Below are positions 1-5,172 of a DNA stretch of 7,797 nt, in pieces; position 1 is the first letter of the stretch; each line of letters begins with the position of its first letter. The stretch spans positions 1 through 7,797 of the forward strand of contig DAOVQG010000227.1 of NCBI GenBank assembly GCA_030628805.1. The letters run 5' to 3'. The DNA is from JAGMDK01 sp023128695 (GTDB taxonomy: Bacteria; Planctomycetota; Phycisphaerae; UBA1845; Fen-1342). Position numbers and translations under genes: made by a program. Under the pieces are notes generated by a model. It searched no databases. It was not told the origin of the DNA and saw nothing but the letters and a program-made list of their open reading frames with translations.

Positions 1-129
1 CTCGCCCTCCCGACGCGGTGCCCCTGGCTCGGCAGGAGCCTCGCCCTCCCGACGCGGTGCCTCTGGCCCGGCAGGAGCCTCGCCCTCCCGCCGCGGTGCC
101 CCTGGCTCGGCAGGAGCCTCGCCCTCCCG
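1..129. repeat. 39-bp tandem repeat, three full copies plus a partial fourth
   Basis: Units start at 1, 40, 79 and 118 (the last is cut after 12 bases). Each contains GGCTCGGCAGGAGCCTCGCC, the reverse complement of the core repeat at 2733-2800 and 7392-7422. Copies differ at only a few bases. The 39-bp period equals 13 codons, so a spurious open frame with a 13-residue repeat crosses it. The array probably continues to the left of the window. I regard it as intergenic repeat DNA rather than coding sequence. Confidence 0.9.
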
Positions 130-145
130 CTACATTTCCAATGTG

Positions 146-204
146 GGTCCCCCTACCCGTCCAAGTGCCTGCCGAACAGGCACTTGGAACGGGATGGGGC
201 ACCC
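146..204 (+). repeat. 59-bp dispersed palindromic element, copy A
   Basis: The centre is a perfect 11-bp stem, CCAAGTGCCTG at 161-171 and its complement at 177-187, around a 5-base loop. The stem extends outward imperfectly through CCCGT (156-160) and ACGGG (189-193). The same 59 bp recurs in reverse orientation at 6277-6335 with 4 mismatches by my hand alignment. It lies about 50 bp upstream of the proposed lipoprotein promoter. It has no coding capacity and is probably a REP/MITE-like element. Confidence 0.85.
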
Positions 205-228
205 GTGCCACAAAAAATGGTCACACCC
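205..228 (+). repeat. 24-bp dispersed repeat, copy 1
   Basis: GTGCCACAAAAAATGGTC followed by ACACCC directly abuts the palindromic element. A copy with one mismatch lies at 7619-7642 on the opposite strand, about 7.4 kb away. The two therefore face opposite ways near the two ends of the window. Function unknown. Confidence 0.7.
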
Positions 229-254
229 CGCGCTCCCGGCCGATAGGTTCCGGC

Positions 255-282
255 TTGCAATCCGCCGCAACGCTCCTATTAT
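255..282 (+). promoter_or_regulatory. candidate sigma-70-type promoter of the lipoprotein gene, possibly leaderless
   Basis: TTGCAA (255-260) and TATTAT (277-282) are separated by 16 bp. The -10 box ends only 6 bp before the ATG at 289, so a normal start site would fall on or next to the A of the start codon. No Shine-Dalgarno sequence lies upstream of that ATG. Both facts fit a leaderless mRNA. Confidence 0.45.
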
Positions 283-288
283 CGCGGC

Positions 289-987
289 ATGAGAAGCAGT
301 GCCCAACGAACGGCCCAGGTTTTTTTGATTGTCGGCGGGATACTCCTCCTGGCCGGCTGTCAGGCCCCGCCACAATCCGCCGGGCCGACCGATATTATCC
401 TCCGCGTCCCCGATTACGAGGTCTTTGTGGATGACTCCCTGTCGCTTCTACGGCGCTGCGACTTCCCGCCCGAATACGTGGATCGCACCCGCGGGCTGGT
501 CATCTCGAAGCCCGCCACCAGCGGCCAGTGGTTTGAGCCCTGGCGAGTGGACTCGCAAGGCGGATACCAACTGCTCGAATCAAGCCTGCACACGATGCGG
601 CGGGTAGTGACGATTAACATCGAGCCCCTCAACGCTCTGGCGGATACCGACGACGAGGAGGCCCCCCCGCCGAGCGCTGCAACGGAAACGCAACCCGTCA
701 CGGCGGAGGACACCCCGGGCACCACTGAAGAGGACAGCCGCCCGGCCCCGCGCTACCGCGTCGCGGTACGCGTGGACAAATCCCGCTACAGCGCACCAGA
801 GCGTCAGGTTACAACGGCGTCCGGCGCGTTGGCCATCTACAACGAGCGCTTGCCGACAACCGAGGGCCTGCGGGGGGCTCGGAGCCGCGGCGAGCAATGG
901 GTCCCACTGGGCCGCGACAAGCTGCTCGAAGCCTTCCTCCTGGCCCGCCTCGCCGAGGTATCGCCAGAGGTCGAGGCGGCGGAGTAG
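289..987 (+). CDS. predicted lipoprotein of unknown function
   Basis: This 232-residue protein opens with a short basic segment, a hydrophobic stretch (about residues 11-23) and a clear lipobox, LAGC, with the lipidated cysteine at residue 24. The next residue is Gln rather than Asp, so under the enterobacterial rule it would go to the outer membrane. Residues 25-115 form one conserved-looking domain containing VISKPATSGQWFEPWR. A Pro/Glu/Thr-rich acidic linker covers about residues 116-150. A second domain has RVDKSRYSAPERQVT and ends with GEQWVPLGRDKLLEAFLLARL. I recognise the style of an uncharacterised planctomycete lipoprotein family (from memory) but no named domain. The start is set by the signal peptide; there is no Shine-Dalgarno site, and a promoter ends 6 bp upstream. 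It converges with the membrane-protein gene at 1343-1747. A role in envelope assembly is only a guess. Confidence 0.85.
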   Translation: MRSSAQRTAQVFLIVGGILLLAGCQAPPQSAGPTDIILRVPDYEVFVDDSLSLLRRCDFPPEYVDRTRGLVISKPATSGQWFEPWRVDSQGGYQLLESSLHTMRRVVTINIEPLNALADTDDEEAPPPSAATETQPVTAEDTPGTTEEDSRPAPRYRVAVRVDKSRYSAPERQVTTASGALAIYNERLPTTEGLRGARSRGEQWVPLGRDKLLEAFLLARLAEVSPEVEAAE

Positions 988-988
988 C

Positions 989-1043
989 GTGGGAAGTGGG
1001 AACGTGGGAACGTGGGAAGGTGGGAAGGTGGGAACGTGGGAAG
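989..1043 (+). repeat. octamer tandem array GTGGGAA(C/G), left arm
   Basis: Seven units begin at 989, 996, 1004, 1012, 1020, 1028 and 1036. The first is 7 bp and the rest 8 bp, with the last base C or G. The array starts 2 bp after the lipoprotein stop codon. A reverse-complement array lies at 1257-1326, so the two could pair as a long stem in RNA or single-stranded DNA. Confidence 0.9.
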
Positions 1044-1048
1044 CCGCT

Positions 1049-1226
1049 GGTGCGAGATTCCTATCTCGCACCCCAGTCTGCGGGAATCCCTTCCCGCCTC
1101 CAAGAACAAGCGGGGAGAGATTTCCGAGAGGGTGCGAGAAAGGATTCTCGCACCAGCGGAGTAGAAAGGATTCTCGCACCAGCGGAATAGTGCGAGGACT
1201 CCGAAGAGCCGCGGGCTTTAGCCCGC
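1049..1226. repeat. cluster of perfect hairpins and a 26-bp direct repeat between the octamer arrays
   Basis: Four perfect stem-loops are visible: 1049-1058/1063-1072 (10-bp stem, 4-base loop), 1080-1086/1091-1097 (7 bp, 4 bases), 1131-1140/1145-1154 (10 bp, 4 bases) and 1211-1217/1220-1226 (GCGGGCT/AGCCCGC, 2 bases). The stems at 1049 and 1131 share the arm GGTGCGAGA. A 26-bp direct repeat (1138-1163 and 1164-1189, one mismatch) duplicates half of the third hairpin, and CTCGCAC (1173-1179) can also pair with GTGCGAG (1190-1196). There is no long T tract and no plausible gene here. Confidence 0.85.
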
Positions 1227-1256
1227 GCGGTCGTTCGCAACCAATTTCGACCTTAT

Positions 1257-1326
1257 CACGTTCCCACGTCCCCACGTTCCCACATTCCCACCTTCCCACG
1301 TTCCCACGTTCCCACGTTCCCACGTC
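1257..1326 (-). repeat. octamer tandem array, right arm (inverted)
   Basis: Eight 8-bp units, CACGTTCC with variants CACGTCCC, CACATTCC and CACCTTCC, run from 1257 to 1320 and are followed by a partial unit. Read on the minus strand they are GTGGGAAC repeats like those at 989-1043. The array begins about 17 bp after the stop codon of the minus-strand gene at 1343-1747. Confidence 0.9.
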
Positions 1327-1342
1327 CTTCGAGGTGGAATAG

Positions 1343-1747
1343 TCAATCGGCGTGCAGCGCCAAACTGACCCGCAGCAGATGAAACGCCCCGACCACCACG
1401 GGAACCACGCTCAGCGCGATCGCCCAGCGACCCAGCTTCCGGCCGAGCCGGACGTTGCGGCGGCCGACAATCTCGCAAACCAATACGACAAAGACCACCA
1501 GGATGAATTTGTATGCGATGAGGCCGGGGATGTTGTAGGTCTCGATGATCCAGTTGGCGAGAGTGTTAATCTCGCGGCCATCCAGGTGCAGGATAATCCT
1601 GGTGAACATCAAATCGAGCGACGACAGGAAGACATACCAGAGATAAGTCTGCGGATATAGCACGGCGTGGCGCGAGAACGGGCGCCGCTCAGCGTCCCGC
1701 GGCGAGGCCGGCGTATTCGGCCCAGGCTGTTCCAATTCGTCGCACAC
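1343..1747 (-). CDS. small integral membrane protein, DUF5658-like
   Basis: The protein has 134 residues and three predicted membrane segments (about 36-55, 75-94 and 108-131). The first leads into SSLDLMFTRIILHLDGREIN followed by TLANWIIE. This pattern, an Asp-containing first helix followed by a Gly-Arg-Glu-Ile-Asn turn, resembles the DUF5658 family of small membrane proteins of unknown function. That assignment is from memory of the motif. The same frame stays open far upstream, but that part is the antisense of kdsB. I chose GTG at 1747 because GGGAG lies 6 bases before it, and because the upstream residues are not membrane-like and overlap kdsB. The gene is divergent from kdsB and convergent with the lipoprotein gene. 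The 30-residue N-terminus is hydrophilic and probably cytoplasmic. I saw no strong promoter for it. Confidence 0.72.
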   Translation of the reverse strand: MCDELEQPGPNTPASPRDAERRPFSRHAVLYPQTYLWYVFLSSLDLMFTRIILHLDGREINTLANWIIETYNIPGLIAYKFILVVFVVLVCEIVGRRNVRLGRKLGRWAIALSVVPVVVGAFHLLRVSLALHAD

Positions 1748-1855
1748 CGTTGGCTCCCGGCTCTTTGCCCCATATGACGATACACGAATCCGCGGGGGAC
1801 ACGAATGACAATCGAATGCGATTCCTGTCCCCCAGCATACCCGCCGCAAATCCGA

Positions 1856-1884
1856 TTGGCACGCTTGGCCCGCCACGCTATGAT
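1856..1884 (+). promoter_or_regulatory. sigma-70-type promoter of kdsB
   Basis: TTGGCA (1856-1861) and TATGAT (1879-1884) are separated by exactly 17 bp. Transcription would start near 1891, leaving about 40 bases before the kdsB ATG. It is the best promoter match in the window and sits in the 183-bp gap between divergent genes. Confidence 0.6.
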
Positions 1885-1930
1885 GCTCCCTGAACGAGGT
1901 TTCTTCCCGGCACGAGCGGACCCGTGAGGT

Positions 1931-2686
1931 ATGGACGTAGTCGCCATCATTCCAGCCCGCTACGGCTCGACGCGTTTCCCCGGGAAGCCCCTCGCCCATC
2001 AGACCGGCAAATACCTGATCCAGCACGTTTATGAACAAGTGAGCGCCGCTCGGCGTGTCCAACGCTGCATCGTCGCGACTGATGACGAGCGGATCATCGC
2101 CGCGGTGGAAGAATTCGGCGGCGAGGCGGCCATGACTCGGGCGGACCATCCCAGCGGCACGGACCGGATCGCCGAGGTGGTCGCGCGGCTCGGCGGGGCG
2201 GATGATGACGTCATTCTGAACGTGCAGGGCGATGAGCCGGAACTGGAGCCGGCGTACCTTGATCGGCTGGTGGACCGCCTTGCCGGCGAGCCGCCGGAGT
2301 GCCCGATCGCGACGCTGGCGGCCCCTTTTCCGCCCGATTCGGACCCGCACGACCCGAATGCGGTTAAAGTAGTCACGAATTCCGCCGGCCGGGCGCTGTA
2401 TTTTTCGCGCTCTCTGATACCATATCCGCGAGACGGCGGTGGGGGCACGACCCCGGCTCGATGGCTCCTGCATCTCGGGGTGTATGCGTACCGCCGATCG
2501 TTCCTTTTGCAGCTCGCCGCCTGGGAACCTGGTGTGCTGGAGCAGATCGAAAAGCTCGAACAGCTACGCGTACTAGAACGCGGCTGCGCACTGGCTGTTG
2601 AGATCGTTGAGAAGTCGTGCGTGGGGATCGACACGCCGCGCGATTATGAGCAGTTTGTGGCCCGCTGCCGCGAGCGACAGTCTTGA
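1931..2686 (+). CDS. kdsB: 3-deoxy-manno-octulosonate cytidylyltransferase (CMP-KDO synthetase)
   Basis: KdsB transfers CMP from CTP to KDO in the cytoplasm, making the activated sugar that is added to lipid A. The 251 residues match the usual family length. In order I see the nucleotide-binding N-terminus IPARYGSTRFPGKPLA (7-22), ATDDERI (49-55), HPSGTDRIAE (73-82), the metal-binding NVQGDEP (97-103), ALYFSRSLIPYPR (155-167), HLGVYAYRR (181-189), EKLEQLRVLE (207-216) and GIDTPRDYE (232-240). No key motif is missing. The start is fixed by the family N-terminus. The only Shine-Dalgarno-like element, GAGG at 1926-1929, is just one base from the ATG, so initiation may be weak or independent of it. 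The gene is followed by pyrG, whose product makes its co-substrate CTP. Presence of kdsB implies a KDO-containing outer membrane. Confidence 0.96.
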   Translation: MDVVAIIPARYGSTRFPGKPLAHQTGKYLIQHVYEQVSAARRVQRCIVATDDERIIAAVEEFGGEAAMTRADHPSGTDRIAEVVARLGGADDDVILNVQGDEPELEPAYLDRLVDRLAGEPPECPIATLAAPFPPDSDPHDPNAVKVVTNSAGRALYFSRSLIPYPRDGGGGTTPARWLLHLGVYAYRRSFLLQLAAWEPGVLEQIEKLEQLRVLERGCALAVEIVEKSCVGIDTPRDYEQFVARCRERQS

Positions 2687-2732
2687 AACTAGTGCTCTGT
2701 CAAGCGTCAATTGACGGGTAGGGCAGGCGAAC

Positions 2733-2923
2733 GGGAGGGCGAGGCTCCTGCCGAGCCGCGGCTTTCAATGGGAGGGCGAGGCTCCTGCCGAGCCGCGGCT
2801 CAGCGGGAGCTTCGCCCTCCCGCTGACCGCGGCTTAGCGGGAGCTTCGCCCTCCCATAGACCGCGGCTCAGCGGGAGCTTCGCCCTCCCGCTGACCGCGG
2901 CTCAGCGGGAGCTTCGCCCTCCC
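2733..2923. repeat. GGGAGGGCGAGG-family repeat cluster between kdsB and pyrG
   Basis: Two plus-oriented 31-bp copies (2733-2763 and 2770-2800) are identical to each other and to the copy at 7392-7422. They are followed by four copies in the opposite sense with a 34-bp period, each containing AGCGGGAGCTTCGCCCTCCC, at 2802, 2836, 2870 and 2904. The two halves can fold on each other. The rest of the 288-bp gap (2687-2974) holds TTGACG at 2711 without a convincing -10 box. The open frame through the repeats is not a credible gene. The cluster may attenuate or insulate transcription from kdsB into pyrG. Confidence 0.9.
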
Positions 2924-2974
2924 CCGCACCAACGCTGAGTTGGGAGCAATATCGAATGTCATTAGGTGACTGCG

Positions 2975-4789
2975 ATGGATAACGAAAACCTGCTTAACTC
3001 GATCCGAGACCAGTCCGGGGAAACCGAGTTCCACCTGCCGCTGCCGGCGGGGTACCAGCTCGGCTCCACGAAGTTCGTCGCCGTCTTCGGCACCGTGATG
3101 AGCGGGCTGGGCAAGGGCATCTTCAGCTCATCCCTGGCCAAGTGCCTCCAGGACAAAGGGCTAACCGTCACGCCGGTCAAGCTCGAAGGCTATCTGAATA
3201 TCGACTCCGGCACGCTCAATCCCTTCCGCCACGGCGAGGTCTTCGTGCTCGACGACGGGACCGAGTGCGACATGGACCTGGGCACCTATGAACGCGCCCT
3301 CGCCCAGGATCTCAATCGCCTCAATTTCGTCACCAGTGGCCAGATCTACCGCCGCGTGCTCGACCGTGAACGCACCGGCGGCTACCTCGGCCGCGACGTG
3401 CAGATGATCCCACACGTCACCGGGGAGGTGAAGAATCATCTCCGTGAACTGGCGATCGCGAGCAAGGCGGACGTGGTCTTCGTCGAGATCGGCGGCACCG
3501 TCGGCGACGTCGAAAACGCCCACTATATCGAAGCCATGCGGCAGCTCGCCTTCGAGGAGGGGCAGCACAGCGTCTGCTTCGTGGCCCTCACCTATGTCCT
3601 GGAACCCTCGATTCTCGGCGAGCAGAAGAGCAAGGCTGCCCAGCTCGGCATCCGCCGGCTGCTCGAATGCGGCGTGCAGCCGCACATCATCGCCTGTCGC
3701 GCCCAGGCACCGGTAACGCGGAAGGTGCGGGAGAAAATCGCGTTGTTCTCGAACGTGCCGCCGGAGCGGGTGTTCAGCATGCACGACTGTGAAAGTGTGT
3801 ACCTGATCCCGGAGTTGCTGCGCGGGGCCGGTTACGACAAGGCCGTGATGGACTGGCTGGAGCTTAAGCCGCGGGTGGATGAGGAAGCCGAGCGGGCCGC
3901 TCGCGAGCGCTGGTCGGGCTATCTGACCCGCCTGCGTAACGCCGAGCGGCAGGTCTCGATCGGCATCACCGGCAAATACACGGCGGTGCGGGATGCCTAC
4001 GCGAGCATTCTCAAGGCCCTGGAGCACGCCGGCGTTTACTTGGGCTGCAAGGTCCAGGTGTGTTGGGTGGACACCTCGGAGCTGACGGACAAGTCGGCCG
4101 ACCAGGCCCTGCGGGGCATCCACGGCATTATCGTCCCGGGTGCGTTCGGCACCCGCGGGGCGGAGGGCAAGATCGCCTGCCTCAAGCACGCCCGCACAAC
4201 CCGGCTACCCTGCTTGGGCATCTGCTACGGATTCCAGATGGCGGTGATCGAGTTCGCCCGAAATGTGTGCGGCATGGAAGACACGAACTCAACGGAGATC
4301 GACAACGAATGCCGCTACCCGACAATCAGCCTCTTGCCGGAGCAGAAGAAGATCGAAGGTCTGGGCGGCACGATGCGCCTGGGCGGTTTTGACATCCAGA
4401 TCAAGCCGGGCACCCTGGCCTCACGGATGTTCGGCGAGAAGACCCGTATGCGTTTTCGGCACCGCTACGAAGTGGACCCGCGCTACCTGCCACAGCTTAC
4501 CGCCGGGGGAATGATCTTCTCGGGCAAGTCGCCGCGGGCCGAAATCATGAACATTCTGGAGTTGCCGGAGTCGCTCCACCCGTATTACGTCGGGACCCAG
4601 GCCCACCCGGAGCTCACCAGCCGCCCGCTCACCTCTCAGCCGTTTTTCCTCGGTCTGGTGCACGTGGCGTTGCGTCGGGCGTACACGGATTATGATGAGC
4701 CACTGGCGTATGCGGGTGAAGCCGCCGCGTCGGCAGACGACGAGAACATCGCCCCGCCGGCTGAAAGCCGATGCCATACCGAGATGTAG
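2975..4789 (+). CDS. pyrG: CTP synthase (glutamine-hydrolysing), divergent form
   Basis: The enzyme makes CTP from UTP, ATP and glutamine. From ATG 2975 it has 604 residues, against about 545 in E. coli. The synthetase domain has the P-loop GTVMSGLGKG (39-48), HGEVF (86-90), the metal Asp in CDMDLGTYER (D101), the metal Glu in VEIGGTVGDVE (E171) and KSKAAQ (218-223). The class I glutamine amidotransferase domain has GICYGFQ with nucleophile C417, GGTMRLG (464-470), FRHRYEV (494-500) and the His/Glu pair of AHPELTS (H544, E546). Oddities are a roughly 37-residue N-terminal extension, KLEGYLNID where most enzymes have KLDPYINVD, VPGAFG instead of PGGFG near the oxyanion hole, and a hydrophilic C-terminal tail after about residue 572. 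ATG 2975 is preferred because AGGTGA (2964-2969) sits 5 bases upstream. GTG 2966 is in frame, would add three residues, and lacks a well-spaced site. Confidence 0.94.
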   Translation: MDNENLLNSIRDQSGETEFHLPLPAGYQLGSTKFVAVFGTVMSGLGKGIFSSSLAKCLQDKGLTVTPVKLEGYLNIDSGTLNPFRHGEVFVLDDGTECDMDLGTYERALAQDLNRLNFVTSGQIYRRVLDRERTGGYLGRDVQMIPHVTGEVKNHLRELAIASKADVVFVEIGGTVGDVENAHYIEAMRQLAFEEGQHSVCFVALTYVLEPSILGEQKSKAAQLGIRRLLECGVQPHIIACRAQAPVTRKVREKIALFSNVPPERVFSMHDCESVYLIPELLRGAGYDKAVMDWLELKPRVDEEAERAARERWSGYLTRLRNAERQVSIGITGKYTAVRDAYASILKALEHAGVYLGCKVQVCWVDTSELTDKSADQALRGIHGIIVPGAFGTRGAEGKIACLKHARTTRLPCLGICYGFQMAVIEFARNVCGMEDTNSTEIDNECRYPTISLLPEQKKIEGLGGTMRLGGFDIQIKPGTLASRMFGEKTRMRFRHRYEVDPRYLPQLTAGGMIFSGKSPRAEIMNILELPESLHPYYVGTQAHPELTSRPLTSQPFFLGLVHVALRRAYTDYDEPLAYAGEAAASADDENIAPPAESRCHTEM

Positions 4790-4790
4790 C

Positions 4791-4810
4791 GTCCGGGCTC
4801 TGTCCCGGAC
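4791..4810. terminator. stem-loop just after pyrG
   Basis: GTCCGGG (4791-4797) and CCCGGAC (4804-4810) form a perfect 7-bp GC-rich stem with a 6-base loop, one base after the pyrG stop codon. No T tract follows, so intrinsic termination is uncertain. The hairpin lies in a convergent gap (4790-4907) and could act on either strand, or it may be another dispersed repeat. I see nothing else in this gap. Confidence 0.35.
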
Positions 4811-4907
4811 GGGACGCGGCCGGCGTTCCTGGCCCCGGCGGGTGTCGTACGAGTAAGGGCCTGACGGAACACATGCGCGCGAAACCGCCCAGCATCTGCT
4901 CGCGTGT

Positions 4908-5172
4908 TCAGGACCACCGCTGCAACTCGACGATGTTGCCCTCCGGATCGGCCACATATTGGAATACGAGGGAACCTGCCCCTGGGACCTCAACCTCGGC
5001 CAGCTCGCCTATCGCTTCCCCGCCCGCCTCGAAGACCCGACGGGCCGTCTGGGCCACATCATCGACGGCAAACGCGATATGCGAAAAGCCCGGCATGTTC
5101 GGCACGCTCCGGCGGGACGAGCGTGCAGCCGAACACGGACTCGTGGAACGAGGCGAGGCGGCCCCCGCTCAA
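4908..5172 (-). pseudogene. remnant of a VOC (glyoxalase/bleomycin-resistance fold) gene
   Basis: The C-terminal half of a VOC domain is clear in one minus-strand frame (5105 to 4908): PGFSHIAFAVDDV, then EVPGAGSLVFQYVADPEGN and a terminal IVELQRWS. It keeps the His of the SHIAF strand and the terminal Glu that act as metal ligands in glyoxalase-type members. The N-terminal part, RLASFHESVFGCTLVPPER, is in a different frame immediately upstream (about 5154-5098). From memory, relatives have about 45-50 residues between VPPER and the PGFxHIAF strand; here the two are almost adjacent and out of frame. That points to an internal deletion plus frameshift. The extreme N-terminus is also missing or replaced by the end of dapF, where a TTG at 5172 overlaps the dapF stop. 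The gene was probably the last in an operon with dapF. A standalone 65-residue half-domain protein from GTG 5105 is possible but less likely. Confidence 0.7.

Noticed and set aside
18..434. Open frame on the plus strand with a 13-residue repeat (LARQEPRPPDAVP)
   Set aside because: It arises because the intergenic repeat period is 39 bp. It overlaps the well-supported lipoprotein gene and has no protein-like features downstream.
1..1330. Possible CRISPR array in the tandem or hairpin repeats
   Set aside because: Units are contiguous or degenerate, with no unique spacers between identical repeats, and no cas genes are present.
1748..2473. Upstream extension of the minus-strand membrane-protein frame to 376 residues
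   Set aside because: Most of it is the antisense of kdsB. A GTG with a well-placed GGGAG at 1747 gives a protein that fits its membrane-domain content.
2711..2938. Small plus-strand frame containing EGEAPAEPR-type peptides
   Set aside because: It is made entirely of the GC-rich intergenic repeat; such translations are a common false gene call.
3161..4189. 342-residue minus-strand frame inside pyrG
   Set aside because: It is an antisense shadow produced by high-GC codon use in pyrG, with no recognisable domain.
4790..4907. A small gene or RNA between pyrG and the VOC remnant
   Set aside because: Only one short hairpin is visible; there is no start codon with a ribosome site and no conserved fold I can name.
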